A stretch of DNA of 37,086 bases from Nitrosomonas sp. (GCA_020890945.1 JAJHPK010000042.1:1-37086); one strand, 5' to 3'. Numbered from the stretch's first letter, positions 25,980 through 35,852 are shown. The notes: a model not told the origin generated them from the sequence alone. Numbers and translations are program-made.

Positions 25980-27877
25980 AATGGATAATTTCTAAACTCT
26001 TCCTCGTACAACTGCTTTCTGTAGTAGTTGTACAGGCAGGGCCGCCGCCACTGTATCTTGATCGAATCATTGAACGTGAAGGTATCAGTATGCATGTTCG
26101 TTTGGAGGCCCTTGAAGACAACGCGCCATCCAAGCTGCAAGTCGGTCAACCTGTTCGATTATGGCTTGAAGGTAAGCGTTTAGCTGATGATCAGCCAATC
26201 AACAATTGGCAGTTGGGAGCTTGGTTTGATCGGGAAACTGATGTTATGTCGGGGGCTGTGCCGGTTTGCGGTCAAAGGGTCTCGCGGTATCTGAGTGGCA
26301 ACCTAATTGAACGTCCATTGCTGGATCTGACAGGATACTATGTGCTGAGCTTGGATGCTGAATCCAGCGTTTCAGTGTTGGATCCATCGGTTAGTTTTAG
26401 CGGACGTAGCAGCTTATACAGTGCGATGAAGCTCGATGGAAAAGGATTCGATTGGATCAAAACCAGTGATGATATGCGATTATTTGTGGCATTGCCGAAT
26501 GAAAACAAGCTGGCGATTGCCGATTTGCAAACACTCAGTGTATTGGATCACTTGGTTTTGTCTGGACAACCTACGCGCCTAGCATTACAGCCGGATGAGC
26601 GCTTGCTGTGGGTGGGTTTAACTGGAACAAGTCCGCAGGAAAGTGCCATTGAAATCATCGATACCATTCATGATAAATCTGTAACAAGAATTCCTTTATC
26701 ACCCGGCTATCACGAAATCGCTTTTTCTAGTGATGGTCGCCATGCTTTTATCAGCAATCGACAAAGCAAATCGATGACTATCGTCGATGCAATCACATTA
26801 AAAGTGGTGCGTGAAGTTGATCTGGGTTTTGAGCCACTTGGTTTGGTTTTTGTAGATAAGCAGTCATTGCTGTGGGTAGTCAATGCCAAGGCTGGGCGCA
26901 TTCATCGCTTTGACACCAAGGGCAATCCAATCGACAATCTAGTATTGGAACCCGGTCTAGGACCAATCAAGCTGACGCCGGACGCACGCTATGCTTTGGT
27001 AGTCAATCCAAGTCAGCATTGGATTCATGTACTGGATGTTGAAACCGGTAAAGAAAAGCATCGCGTCACTCTTTCCGGTCAACCTTACGATATTTTGTTT
27101 TCCGAGAAATACGCGTACATCCGAACCTTGCAAAGTGAACAGATTGGAATGTTGTCGCTCAGCAGCCTCGAAAGTGAACAACCGATTGTGAAGTTGGTTC
27201 CAGCCGGTGCTGGTGCATTATCGGAAACACAGAATCTTCCACGCGCTTCCAGTATGTCACTGACGCTGGATCGTTCTGGCGCCTTCTTCGCAACACCATC
27301 CGAACGTACACTCTATCATTATATGGAGGGGATGAATGCGCCCAATTCAGGTTTAAAAACATTTGGACATACTCCCATGTCGGCGATGGTAGTACGACGT
27401 GGATTGCGTGGAGTTAAACCCGGTCAATATTCCGCAGTGATTCGACTGCCATCTGCGGGACGAATGGTATTGGCTTTAGCAAGTGAAGCTCCGGTATTGA
27501 GAGAATGTTTGGGATTGAAGATTGATACAACGGTTAACACGAGTAGCGATGATGACATTGTCGTGCACTGGCTCAGTGATGGGATACAAAAAACGAGCAC
27601 CAATTTACCTGTAGATTTTCGCGTCAAAGTTAAAGAACAGTCTAAAGACACGGGATCGCCCATCAGTCAATTAAGACTGCGGATTGTTCCGGTAAAAGGT
27701 GGTACTGCAGCAATCTGGCCTATGCAAGCCGACCCCGAAAAACCAGGTGAATGGTTTACCCGCGGGAAGCTCACGCAGAGCGGCGGTTATTACGTTCATA
27801 TCGAAGGAAATAGACCTGTAAAATCATCTTTTTCGACCGTGTTAGTAGAAAAACCAAAAAATCCTTTGGAGAACTAA
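25976..27877 (+). CDS. Secreted YVTN-type beta-propeller protein
   Basis: The protein has 633 residues. The start ATG 25976 overlaps the oxidase stop as ATGA, so translation is coupled. A Sec signal peptide (MKWIISKLFLVQLLSVVVVQA) is followed by a region of about 130 residues with two cysteines, then propeller blades between about 140 and 420: LFVALPNENKLAIADLQTL, FISNRQSKSMTIVDAITLK, VVNPSQHWIHVLDVETGK. These are YVTN/cytochrome d1-like repeats without a CxxCH heme site. A beta-rich tail of about 200 residues (VDFRVKVKEQ) resembles an Ig-like domain. Such proteins bind partners or ligands in the periplasm. The tight coupling indicates a partner of the multicopper oxidase. Confidence 0.83.
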   Translation: MKWIISKLFLVQLLSVVVVQAGPPPLYLDRIIEREGISMHVRLEALEDNAPSKLQVGQPVRLWLEGKRLADDQPINNWQLGAWFDRETDVMSGAVPVCGQRVSRYLSGNLIERPLLDLTGYYVLSLDAESSVSVLDPSVSFSGRSSLYSAMKLDGKGFDWIKTSDDMRLFVALPNENKLAIADLQTLSVLDHLVLSGQPTRLALQPDERLLWVGLTGTSPQESAIEIIDTIHDKSVTRIPLSPGYHEIAFSSDGRHAFISNRQSKSMTIVDAITLKVVREVDLGFEPLGLVFVDKQSLLWVVNAKAGRIHRFDTKGNPIDNLVLEPGLGPIKLTPDARYALVVNPSQHWIHVLDVETGKEKHRVTLSGQPYDILFSEKYAYIRTLQSEQIGMLSLSSLESEQPIVKLVPAGAGALSETQNLPRASSMSLTLDRSGAFFATPSERTLYHYMEGMNAPNSGLKTFGHTPMSAMVVRRGLRGVKPGQYSAVIRLPSAGRMVLALASEAPVLRECLGLKIDTTVNTSSDDDIVVHWLSDGIQKTSTNLPVDFRVKVKEQSKDTGSPISQLRLRIVPVKGGTAAIWPMQADPEKPGEWFTRGKLTQSGGYYVHIEGNRPVKSSFSTVLVEKPKNPLEN

Positions 27878-28464
27878 TGTACGCGAAATTTAGCGTTATT
27901 TTGATCTCGCTGATAGCAACCATAGGGTGGGCTCAACCGCCTGAAAATTTAAAAAAACACACGAAAATAAGCAACGCACATCAGACACAACTTGTTTTGC
28001 CAAATATCATCGTTGTGGACAGTCAGAATCATGAACATCGACTGTTGAATTTATTGCAAGATCAAGTTGCAATTGTTAATTTTGTCTTTACTTCCTGCAC
28101 GACAATTTGTCCTGTGCTTAGCATGACCATGCAAGCCATCGAAAAGCAGTTGCAGAATCAATTGGGGAAAGGTGTTATTTTGATTTCTATTTCTGTCGAT
28201 CCAACAAGGGATACACCGGAGAAATTACGCATATATGCAGAAAAATTAGGTGCAGGGCAGCACTGGTATTGGTTGACCGGAAGACTGTCAGAGATTAATC
28301 AAGTGTTGAAAGCATTTGGAATTCCAGTCGGACGTCCCGAAGATCATCCGCCGGTTATTCTGGTAGGTAATACAAATTCTGATCATTGGTTACGTTGGGT
28401 TGGCATTCCATCCCCAGAAACCATCATTGACGCAATTGATGTGGTTGCCAGAGAAAACTTGTAG
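27877..28464 (+). CDS. SCO1/SenC-family copper chaperone (first of two)
   Basis: The 195-residue thioredoxin-fold protein has an N-terminal signal or anchor segment (MYAKFSVILISLIATIGWAQ). The copper-binding cysteines are C74 and C78 (FTSCTTICPVLS), with a candidate third ligand H157 (RPEDHPPVILVG). SVDPTRDTPEKL is the family signature. Sco proteins deliver copper to, or reduce thiols in, copper sites of oxidases. The start overlaps the propeller stop as TAATG, with GGAG six bases upstream. In this operon the obvious client is the giant copper oxidase and not cytochrome c oxidase. Confidence 0.88.
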   Translation: MYAKFSVILISLIATIGWAQPPENLKKHTKISNAHQTQLVLPNIIVVDSQNHEHRLLNLLQDQVAIVNFVFTSCTTICPVLSMTMQAIEKQLQNQLGKGVILISISVDPTRDTPEKLRIYAEKLGAGQHWYWLTGRLSEINQVLKAFGIPVGRPEDHPPVILVGNTNSDHWLRWVGIPSPETIIDAIDVVARENL

Positions 28465-28469
28465 AGGAA

Positions 28470-29057
28470 ATGATGAAAAAAGTCACTCTATCACTAGTAC
28501 TGATATTGGTTAGCTTGATATCAACAACCATTCAAGCTTCGGCAACTAATGCACAACCAGAGAATCGACTGGAGCGTGCACGCAATTATTTCGGTGATGA
28601 TCTTTTAATCGATCAGAATGGGGTGTCACATCGATTTGTCAGCGATTTGCTGAGTCAGCATGTGGTATTAATTAATGTTATTTTTACTCACTGCCAGGAT
28701 GCCTGCCCGATGCAAACTCAAAAACTACAAGCCGTTCGGAAACAACTTGGGAAGCATTTTGCCTCTCACATTGCTTTCTTATCATTATCAGTGGATCCCA
28801 AACGTGATGATTCTACTGCACTAAAAGCTTTTGCAGAGAAGCAGCAGGCCAATGTTCCTGGGTGGTTGTTTCTCACAGCGGATGAAACAACCATGGCAAA
28901 AATTTTGGGTCGCCTAAATCAGTGGACGGATGATCCTAACAACCATAGTACGTTATTGATTGCTGGCAACGCACGCAATGCGCACTGGGTAAAATTACGA
29001 CCAGATTCACCGCCTGAACGCATTGTGGCTGATTTACTTCGTTTGATTGGACAGTAA
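28470..29057 (+). CDS. SCO1/SenC-family copper chaperone (second of two)
   Basis: The 195-residue paralogue of the preceding gene starts five bases after it. A signal peptide (MMKKVTLSLVLILVSLISTT, cleaved near IQASA) is followed by C75 and C79 (FTHCQDACPMQ), SVDPKRDDSTAL and H159 (PNNHSTLLIAGN), all three copper ligands. Two ATG codons are adjacent at 28470 and 28473; GAGG upstream is better spaced for the second. The two Sco copies are clearly divergent outside the motifs, so they may have separate roles, for example metal delivery versus disulfide reduction. Confidence 0.88.
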   Translation: MMKKVTLSLVLILVSLISTTIQASATNAQPENRLERARNYFGDDLLIDQNGVSHRFVSDLLSQHVVLINVIFTHCQDACPMQTQKLQAVRKQLGKHFASHIAFLSLSVDPKRDDSTALKAFAEKQQANVPGWLFLTADETTMAKILGRLNQWTDDPNNHSTLLIAGNARNAHWVKLRPDSPPERIVADLLRLIGQ

Positions 29058-29060
29058 AAA

Positions 29061-30419
29061 GTGCCTCGACTGCACTATGTTTTTCTTCTGCTTAGTTTCT
29101 GCTTAATTAGTCCTATTAACCTTGCACTGGCAACTAGTTCAATAGACCTTGGACGTTCAATCTATGAAAAAGGCGTCGGTCGAGATGGGAGAGAAATCGG
29201 TGCAATAGGACATGGCAGTGTTTCCTTGAAAGGTGCCGCTATAGCGTGTATCGGTTGTCACGGTATTGATGCGCGCGGTGGTGGTGAAGCCTTTGTTCGA
29301 GTGCCCGATATTCGTTGGATGAATCTCAGTAAACAATACCCAGCAAGACGTATGGGAGCTACCGAAACATCCTATGATCAATCAAGTTTCTCCACGGCAG
29401 TGCGAACCGGCATAACGGCGACTGAGAGAAAATTAGATCCGGTAATGCCACGTTTTGATTTGGCAGACGATGAAATCAATGGCTTGATCGCATATCTTAG
29501 CTCCATTGATCAATTAAAAAATGCAGAACAAGCCCGGTTGGTTATTCTTGGTTTACTTCCAAAATCAGGCCGGAATGCTCTTGCTGATGCGTTGGATTCG
29601 AAACTTAAAAATTGTTCTACGAATGAAAATGGTTTTCCGATTGCAGCCATCGACACGATTTATTTTGATACGCCAGAAGATGCAATTATTAAGTTAATGG
29701 AGCGTTTGAAAGAAAATCCAAATGCGATGATTTTAGCGCCTTTCTTGCTGGGTTGGGAACATCAATATGCTAAAGCGATGCAACAATACAATGATGTGCC
29801 AACAGTTCTACCATTCTCCCTGTTAAATCCACTCGGTGAGAACAACTGGATTTTCTCCTTCCCAGGTCTCGAATCTCAAATATTAGCTTTACTAAAATCT
29901 GCAAAAGCAGAAGGCTATACGCAATTACGCATTTACTCTGAGCCAGAAAATACCCTTAGCGTAAAACTCGCTACAGTCGCTATTGAAATGGCTAATGCGC
30001 ATGGAATGTCGACCATAGCAGATGTATCAGAAAGAACGCATAAACAAGGAAAGATTGCTTCATTATGGCTAAAACAATTTAACCCAAATCAGGTAGAACA
30101 GAGCTTACTAAAAGATGAGCTGATGCTTGTACCGGTTCTGTTTTTCAAACCTAATCAATCGAACGAAAACTCTCAAAAGAATCTGCTGCCACAACGGTAT
30201 ATAGCTTACCCGTATAATCCAAAAGTTGGTGAAAATGGAGCATGGCGTAAGCCAGTCGATGTTTGGGCTGGGGCGGGTTGTAAATTTTTGTCACTCATTG
30301 GCGAAAAATCGCTAAGTCTCAATAAACTACCAGAAATCTTAAAATGGGAGGATCATCTCTTTTTATATAACAGGCCCAATCTTGATTTACTCTCAGATCA
30401 GGTGTTTATTTATAAGTGA
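29061..30419 (+). CDS. Cytochrome c fused to a periplasmic-binding-like domain
   Basis: The protein has 452 residues from GTG 29061, three bases after the second Sco gene. A signal peptide ends near ALA/TSS. A class I cytochrome c domain (about 28-155) carries heme motif CIGCH (63-67) and a probable axial Met129 (LDPVMPRFDLAD). Residues about 160-452 lack a second heme; segments such as AMILAPFLLGWEHQY, VPTVLPFSLLNP and YTQLRIYSEPENT look like a type I periplasmic-binding or ABC-receptor fold, with ligand unknown. It is the last gene of the operon and the likely electron acceptor or donor of the copper oxidase. The fold call for the second half is from sequence impression. Confidence 0.78.
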   Translation: MPRLHYVFLLLSFCLISPINLALATSSIDLGRSIYEKGVGRDGREIGAIGHGSVSLKGAAIACIGCHGIDARGGGEAFVRVPDIRWMNLSKQYPARRMGATETSYDQSSFSTAVRTGITATERKLDPVMPRFDLADDEINGLIAYLSSIDQLKNAEQARLVILGLLPKSGRNALADALDSKLKNCSTNENGFPIAAIDTIYFDTPEDAIIKLMERLKENPNAMILAPFLLGWEHQYAKAMQQYNDVPTVLPFSLLNPLGENNWIFSFPGLESQILALLKSAKAEGYTQLRIYSEPENTLSVKLATVAIEMANAHGMSTIADVSERTHKQGKIASLWLKQFNPNQVEQSLLKDELMLVPVLFFKPNQSNENSQKNLLPQRYIAYPYNPKVGENGAWRKPVDVWAGAGCKFLSLIGEKSLSLNKLPEILKWEDHLFLYNRPNLDLLSDQVFIYK

Positions 30420-30515
30420 ATTTGATCTAACCTATCAGCTCTTTTGCCAAGTCGAGTAACTGTCAAATATAGTATTAAAAGTAATACATTCGTGTGGCAA
30501 GAAGGCAAAGCAACT

Positions 30516-31034
30516 ATGTCGATTCAGGTATTACCCCTAGCGCCGCCCGACGTACAAGTGGTTTCGGTTTTGGCTGATGCAATTTGGAGGCATCATTATG
30601 CTGGTATCATTTCATCCGAACAAATCGAATATATGTTGGCACAGCGCTATCAGCCAACTGTAATTCTGACGCAGTTATCTACCGCCGGAATTTGGTGGAG
30701 AAAACTAGCTCTTAATGAAGAAATCATTGGTTTTTGTTGCTGCATGGTTACGGATAATCCGAAAGAACTGAAAATTGACAAACTGTATATACATTGCAAT
30801 CATCATCGAAAAGGATATGGTGCTTTACTCGTTGCTGAAGCAATCAAAATCATGCGGGAAAATAATTTGCAGTCTTTGATATTAACCGTTAATAAACATA
30901 ATCAAACCGCGATTGATGCCTACCACAAGTATGGCTTTGAAATCACCCGTGATAGTATTGTCGATATTGGCGAAGGATTTATCATGAATGATTATCTAAT
31001 GACGCTTGCGCCAACAAAGATGAGAAAGACATAG
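30516..31034 (+). CDS. GNAT-family N-acetyltransferase
   Basis: The protein has about 172 residues from ATG 30516 (GAAGG about ten bases upstream); a TTG at 30444 would add an unlikely 24 residues. The acetyl-CoA binding motif A is [20 protein letters not shown], with the HRKGYG loop, followed by [21 protein letters not shown], the typical last motif. The substrate is unknown. It lies between the oxidase operon and dapF, 11 bases before dapF, so it may be read with the dapF-xerC group. Confidence 0.85.
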   Translation: MSIQVLPLAPPDVQVVSVLADAIWRHHYAGIISSEQIEYMLAQRYQPTVILTQLSTAGIWWRKLALNEEIIGFCCCMVTDNPKELKIDKLYIHCNHHRKGYGALLVAEAIKIMRENNLQSLILTVNKHNQTAIDAYHKYGFEITRDSIVDIGEGFIMNDYLMTLAPTKMRKT

Positions 31035-31044
31035 TGACTTATTT

Positions 31045-31893
31045 ATGAATTTGAAATTTACCAAAATGCACGGCTTGGGCAATGATTTTGTCGTGCTGAA
31101 TGGCATTGATCAAACGATCGATTTAACACAATCACAGATTCGTTTTTTGGCCGACCGGCATTTTGGCATTGGGTGCGACCAAGTGTTGTTGGTCGAAAGA
31201 GCGCAAGGTGAGGCCGATTTCCGCTATCGTATTTTTAATGCGGATGGTGGCGAAGTTGAACAATGCGGAAACGGGGCCCGTTGTTTCGTGCGGTACGTGC
31301 ACGATCATAGTTTGACGCAGCAACGAGAAATTCGAATTGAAACACTCAGTGGTGTAATTTCTCCTAAATTAGAAGGCAATGGAAATGTGATGGTTAATAT
31401 GGGCAAACCCATTTTTGAACCTGAAAAAATTCCCTTTATAGCAGAAAGGGTTGCAAAAACTTATTCGCTTGAAATTGATGGCAATCTCGTTACAATAAGC
31501 GCATTATCCATGGGCAATCCACACGCTGTACGAATTGTCGAGAATGTTGAAACTGCTCCGGTTGATACCGAAGGTGCGTTAATTGAGTCTCACCAACGTT
31601 TTCCGAAAAAAGTAAATGTCGGTTATATGCAAATCGTTGATCGAAACCATATTCAATTACGTGTTTTCGAACGCGGCGCCGGAGAAACATTGGCCTGCGG
31701 TACAGGTGCGTGTGCAGCGGTTGTTGCAGGAATCAGCTTAGGATTACTAGAACATCGCGTTGTTGTTGGTACTAGAGGGGGAGAATTAACCATCCATTGG
31801 CCCCAAGAGGATGAGCCAGTCTGGATGACTGGACCAGCGGTAACAGTTTTTGAAGGTGAAATTAATTTGCAATCAATCAAGGAAATACCATGA
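31045..31893 (+). CDS. dapF: Diaminopimelate epimerase
   Basis: The 282-residue enzyme interconverts LL- and meso-diaminopimelate for lysine and peptidoglycan. It starts [20 protein letters not shown]. The two catalytic cysteines are in [10 protein letters not shown] and in [14 protein letters not shown], with ERGAGET before the latter. Length is typical. The stop overlaps the ATG of the next gene by four bases. The order dapF-DUF484-xerC is widespread in proteobacteria. Confidence 0.96.
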   Translation: MNLKFTKMHGLGNDFVVLNGIDQTIDLTQSQIRFLADRHFGIGCDQVLLVERAQGEADFRYRIFNADGGEVEQCGNGARCFVRYVHDHSLTQQREIRIETLSGVISPKLEGNGNVMVNMGKPIFEPEKIPFIAERVAKTYSLEIDGNLVTISALSMGNPHAVRIVENVETAPVDTEGALIESHQRFPKKVNVGYMQIVDRNHIQLRVFERGAGETLACGTGACAAVVAGISLGLLEHRVVVGTRGGELTIHWPQEDEPVWMTGPAVTVFEGEINLQSIKEIP

Positions 31894-32597
31894 AATCGGA
31901 AGAGGTCGCGCATTACTTAAAAGAAAATCCGCAATTTTTTAATGAATTTTCTGATTTACTGGCTGATGTTGAAATTCCACATCCTCAAGAAGAAAAAGTC
32001 GTTTCTTTGCATGAGCGTCAAGTTGTTTCACTGAGAGATCGTAACCGCGTTTTACAAGATAAACTGCTCGAGCTTATCAGTTTTGGAGAGGAAAATGATG
32101 CCATCGGTGAAAAAATGCATCGATTGGTGATCGCATTGCTAGCTACAAGTACCATTGACGAAGTATTCAACGCACTCTATTTCAGTCTCAAAGAAGATTT
32201 TTCGGTGCCCTGTGTCGCTGTTCGTTTTTGGGATATAGCCTGCACTGATCCAATGAGAATTGAATTTTCAGCAACCAGTGAAGATGTGCACGCTATTGCC
32301 GAAAGCTTGGCTCAGCCTTACTGTGGTAATCATATTGCGGATGAAATCAAACATTGGTTCGGCGAGGGGCATGAGCACCTGAATTCATTTGCGATGATTC
32401 CATTAAATACCATGCAAACTATTGGTCTGCTCATACTGGGAAGTCCTGATGCAGAAAGATTTTACCCTGAAATGGGCATACTGCATTTGAAACGCCTTGG
32501 TGAACTGATTTGTATCGCAGTGACTCGTTATCATATCGCCAATCAAGTAAGCACAGCATTGATCCAGGATAATGCTTCCAATGACCAGCAAACGTGA
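31890..32597 (+). CDS. DUF484 family protein (GAF-like)
   Basis: This 235-residue cytoplasmic protein is always close to xerC in this gene order. An N-terminal helical part ([20 protein letters not shown], then [20 protein letters not shown]) looks coiled-coil forming. The C-terminal GAF-like domain (about 75-225) has [21 protein letters not shown] and [17 protein letters not shown]. The biochemical function is not established. ATGA overlaps the dapF stop and its 3' end overlaps the xerC start by 26 bases, so all three are translated from one message. Confidence 0.9.
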   Translation: MKSEEVAHYLKENPQFFNEFSDLLADVEIPHPQEEKVVSLHERQVVSLRDRNRVLQDKLLELISFGEENDAIGEKMHRLVIALLATSTIDEVFNALYFSLKEDFSVPCVAVRFWDIACTDPMRIEFSATSEDVHAIAESLAQPYCGNHIADEIKHWFGEGHEHLNSFAMIPLNTMQTIGLLILGSPDAERFYPEMGILHLKRLGELICIAVTRYHIANQVSTALIQDNASNDQQT

Positions 32598-33477
32598 GTC
32601 ATTAGCTACTGCATTTATTCATCACGTTATCTATGAACGGCGCCTATCGACGCTGACCGGAATTAACTATACGAAGGACATTCGAGTACTTTTTACGCAT
32701 CTACGCAAAGAAGACTTAGAGCAGGTTCAAACACAAGACATACGTTTGATTATTGCGCAATTACATGGAAAAGGCTTGTCCGGTCGAAGTTTAGCTAGAA
32801 TGCTATCGGCTTGGCGCAGTTTTTATGAGTACTTAATTCGTGAAAACTATTGCGAACATAACCCTTGTGTTGGCATACGCGTTCCAAAATCCGCTCACAA
32901 ATTGCCCAATGTGTTGTCGCCTGATCAAGCCATGCAATTACTCGCATTTCCGGCTGAAAACTTACTCAGTGCCCGTGACAGCGCTATGTTTGAATTGTTT
33001 TATTCCTCCGGTTTACGCTTAGCTGAGTTAACTCAACTTAAACCAGAAAATATTCATTTTGCTGAAGGTGTTGTCAGGGTATTGGGAAAAGGCGGAAAAA
33101 CGCGCATTGTTCCAGTCGGAGATTTTGCTATCCAAGCGTTAAAAAAATGGCTTGAACAACGACCGAGTATCGCCAAACCGGAGACTACTGCGTTGTTTGT
33201 ATCGCATCGCGGTGATCCAATCAGCGCACGCACGATTAGTCATCGTTTAAAAAATCGTGGCATAAAACAAGGCATTCATCAAAATGTGCATCCGCATATT
33301 TTGCGCCACTCATTTGCATCGCATATCTTGCAATCAAGTGGTGATCTGCGCGCCGTTCAAGAAATGCTTGGACATGCCAGCATCACATCAACACAAGTCT
33401 ACACGCATCTGGATTTCCAGCATTTGAGTAAAATTTACGATCAGTCACACCCACGAGCAAAAAAAAGAAACGATTAG
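32572..33477 (+). CDS. xerC: Tyrosine recombinase XerC
   Basis: The 301-residue XerC acts with XerD at dif to resolve chromosome dimers. The N-terminal core-binding domain (about 8-95) is followed by the catalytic domain with R149 (SSGLRLAEL), a lysine at 173-176 (LGKGGKTRIVPV), H242 and R245 (HILRHSFA), H268 (LGHAS) and nucleophile Y277 (TQVYTHLD). All residues are present, so it should be active. A second ATG at 32581 would give MTSKRES, which is also possible. The position after dapF and DUF484 separates it from phage integrases. Confidence 0.93.
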   Translation: MLPMTSKRESLATAFIHHVIYERRLSTLTGINYTKDIRVLFTHLRKEDLEQVQTQDIRLIIAQLHGKGLSGRSLARMLSAWRSFYEYLIRENYCEHNPCVGIRVPKSAHKLPNVLSPDQAMQLLAFPAENLLSARDSAMFELFYSSGLRLAELTQLKPENIHFAEGVVRVLGKGGKTRIVPVGDFAIQALKKWLEQRPSIAKPETTALFVSHRGDPISARTISHRLKNRGIKQGIHQNVHPHILRHSFASHILQSSGDLRAVQEMLGHASITSTQVYTHLDFQHLSKIYDQSHPRAKKRND

Positions 33478-33550
33478 CGGTTTTTTCTATCAGAAAGCAA
33501 GATAGGTTATACGTTATAATCGCTTTTTGTTTTTAACAATTGCATATTTC

Positions 33551-34072
33551 ATGACAACAATCGTTTCAGTTAGACGCGGCCGGCAAGTAGCCCTCGGCGG
33601 TGATGGTCAAGTTACTCTCGGCGCAGTAGTGGCCAAATCCAGTGCGCGAAAAGTTCGCAGGCTCTACCATGAAAAAATATTGGCTGGATTTGCGGGTGGA
33701 ACCGCCGATGCCTTTACGCTGTTCGAGCGCTTCGAAAACAAATTGGAAACACATCAAGGCCACATCATGCGCTCTGCCGTGGAATTAGCCAAAGACTGGC
33801 GCACAGATCGTATTTTACGAAGATTGGAAGCCATGCTGGTAGTTGCTAATGCGGAAGCTACCTTGATTATCACCGGTGCGGGTGATGTCATTGAACCAGA
33901 GCAAGGTCTTGCGGCCATCGGCAGTGGTGGTTCTTTTGCACTCGCCGCTGCGCGCGCTTTGCTGGAAAATACTGATTTGGCGCCTAAAGAAATTGTTAAA
34001 AAGGCGCTGACAATAGCTGGAGATATTTGTATTTATACCAATCAAGATCATGTGATCGAAACAATTGATTGA
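33551..34072 (+). CDS. hslV: HslV peptidase of the HslVU protease
   Basis: The 173-residue proteasome-like peptidase starts at ATG 33551, because cleavage of Met exposes the catalytic threonine of TTIVSVRRG; an upstream TTG at 33527 would destroy this. Further signatures are [12 protein letters not shown] and [18 protein letters not shown]. It forms a double hexamer capped by HslU and degrades misfolded proteins. A TATAAT at 33515-33520 is a likely -10 box, but no clear -35 box or heat-shock promoter is seen. hslU follows after 76 bases. Confidence 0.96.
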   Translation: MTTIVSVRRGRQVALGGDGQVTLGAVVAKSSARKVRRLYHEKILAGFAGGTADAFTLFERFENKLETHQGHIMRSAVELAKDWRTDRILRRLEAMLVVANAEATLIITGAGDVIEPEQGLAAIGSGGSFALAAARALLENTDLAPKEIVKKALTIAGDICIYTNQDHVIETID

Positions 34073-34148
34073 GTACATGAATTTATTTTTTGTTATTTAT
34101 TGAAATACATAAGCTTATCTTCATCGAATTTTTATAGAACATACAACC

Positions 34149-35480
34149 ATGTCTCAAATGACTCCTCAGGAAATTGTTCATGAACTGGACAAACATATTA
34201 TCGGTCAAGATGCTGCCAAACGCGCGGTTGCAATTGCATTACGAAATCGTTGGCGTAGGCAACAAATAGCCGATCCGCTCCGACAAGAGATCACACCGAA
34301 AAATATTCTCATGATAGGGCCTACCGGTGTTGGGAAAACTGAAATTGCCCGGCGACTGGCAAAGCTCGCGCATGCGCCTTTTATCAAAATTGAAGCAACC
34401 AAATTTACCGAAGTAGGGTATGTTGGGCGTGATGTCGATTCTATTATTCGCGATTTGGTGGAAACCGCTATTAAAGAAGCGCGCGAAAGAGAAACTAGAA
34501 AAAAACAGCCACTCGCGGAAGATCGTGCGGAAGATCGTATTTTGGATGCTTTGCTGCCTGCTGCTCGTGACTTCGATCTTCAATCTACGGCTGAAGATCG
34601 GGATAGCACAACGCGTCAGAAATTTCGCAAGAAACTACGCGAAGGGGAATTGGATGACAAAGAAATTGAAATAGAAATTGCTGCACCACGTGCTAGCATG
34701 GAAATCTTCGCGCCTCCCGGCATGGAAGATCTCACTTCGCAAATTCAGGGAATGTTTCAAAACGTGACTGGAGAGAAAAAGAAAGCTCGAAAATTAACCA
34801 TTCGCGAAGCGAGAAAACTATTGCTGGAAGAAGAAGCGGGGAAAATGGTCAATGATGAAGAATTAAAGATAAACACCATACAAAATGTTGAACAAAACGG
34901 CATTGTATTTCTGGATGAGATTGACAAAATTGCTAGCCGCTCCGGTCATACAGGCGGCGATGTCTCGCGCCAAGGCGTTCAACGGGATTTGCTTCCATTG
35001 GTCGAAGGAACTACCGTATCCACCAAGTATGGCATGATCAAAACCGATCATATTTTATTTGTCGCCAGCGGTGCGTTTCATATGTCCAAACCGTCTGATT
35101 TGATTCCGGAACTGCAAGGACGCTTTCCGATTCGGGTTGAACTCGCCAGCTTAAGCGTCAGCGATTTTGAACAGATTCTGACCAATACAGATGCTTGTTT
35201 GACGCGTCAATACGAAGCACTCTTGGCTACTGAAGGAGTTAAATTGGAATTTGCTGGTAGCGCCATAAAACGCCTGGCTGAGATTGCTTTTTCGGTTAAC
35301 AGCAAAACCGAAAACATCGGTGCGAGACGACTACACACGGTTATGGAAAAACTTTTGGAAGACGTTTCATTCAATGCAACCAAGCATAGCGGACAAACAA
35401 TTGCTATTGACGCATCGTATGTCGATGAAAGACTTAAGAATTTAGCACAAAGCGAGGATTTATCTCGCTATGTTTTGTAA
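34149..35480 (+). CDS. hslU: HslU ATPase of the HslVU protease
   Basis: The 443-residue Clp/AAA+ unfoldase has Walker A GPTGVGKT (57-64), the pore motif GYVGRDVDS just after it, the I domain (about 110-240) rich in charged residues, and Walker [12 protein letters not shown] (251-261). The C-terminus ends SEDLSRYVL, the usual tail that docks into HslV. No Shine-Dalgarno sequence stands out before ATG 34149. Full length and intact. It is the last gene before the tRNA. Confidence 0.97.
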   Translation: MSQMTPQEIVHELDKHIIGQDAAKRAVAIALRNRWRRQQIADPLRQEITPKNILMIGPTGVGKTEIARRLAKLAHAPFIKIEATKFTEVGYVGRDVDSIIRDLVETAIKEARERETRKKQPLAEDRAEDRILDALLPAARDFDLQSTAEDRDSTTRQKFRKKLREGELDDKEIEIEIAAPRASMEIFAPPGMEDLTSQIQGMFQNVTGEKKKARKLTIREARKLLLEEEAGKMVNDEELKINTIQNVEQNGIVFLDEIDKIASRSGHTGGDVSRQGVQRDLLPLVEGTTVSTKYGMIKTDHILFVASGAFHMSKPSDLIPELQGRFPIRVELASLSVSDFEQILTNTDACLTRQYEALLATEGVKLEFAGSAIKRLAEIAFSVNSKTENIGARRLHTVMEKLLEDVSFNATKHSGQTIAIDASYVDERLKNLAQSEDLSRYVL

Positions 35481-35598
35481 TAACATAATGATAGAATTTT
35501 CTTAATATTCAGCGCATTTAAGACAATTTTTATTTTTTGAATAAATTTGCTCGAAATAACGATCTCGTTTATTCTTTGCCCGCAATAATATTTAATTT

Positions 35599-35690
35599 GG
35601 AGAAGTGACCGAGCGGCTGAAGGTGCACGCCTGGAAAGCGTGTGTACGGCTCAAACCGTACCGCGGGTTCGAATCCCGCTTTCTCCGCCA
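35599..35690 (+). tRNA. tRNA-Ser (anticodon GGA)
   Basis: The 92-base cloverleaf includes an encoded CCA. The acceptor stem GGAGAAG pairs with TTTCTCC, the anticodon arm CACGC-CTGGAAA-GCGTG gives anticodon GGA, a long variable arm (TGTACGGC/CCGTACC) is as expected for serine, and the T arm is GCGGGTTCGAATCCCGC. The 3' half is a usual integrase attachment site, and an integrase gene starts 195 bases downstream. Confidence 0.96.
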
Positions 35691-35804
35691 GTGATACCAA
35701 AATCAACACCTACCGTCAGCAATAAACCACTATAAATAATTGTAAACACACAATTTATAGCCATCTCCAGTCAATCATGTGAGCATAGGGTAGCATTCTA
35801 AATT

Positions 35805-35852
35805 GTGAGTACTTTTGTGAGTATCTTTTAACTACTCACGCAACGTACTCAC
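35805..35852 (+). repeat. GTGAGTA box cluster upstream of the integrase
   Basis: The heptamer GTGAGTA or its complement TACTCAC occurs at 35805, 35817, 35833 and 35846, two in each orientation, making an imperfect inverted repeat in 48 bases. Further copies lie inside the integrase gene at 35937, 36083 and 36106. This resembles integrase arm-type or excisionase sites near an att site. Confidence 0.55.

Noticed and set aside
30444-30515. TTG start giving a longer acetyltransferase
   Set aside because: The extra 24 residues do not resemble the family, and the ATG at 30516 has a GAAGG upstream.
33527-33550. TTG start upstream of hslV
   Set aside because: The catalytic threonine must follow the initiator Met, which fixes the start at 33551.
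35508-35575. AT-rich inverted repeat GAATAAA...TTTATTC after hslU as a terminator
   Set aside because: The stem is only seven A/T-rich pairs with a long loop and no T-run at the right distance.
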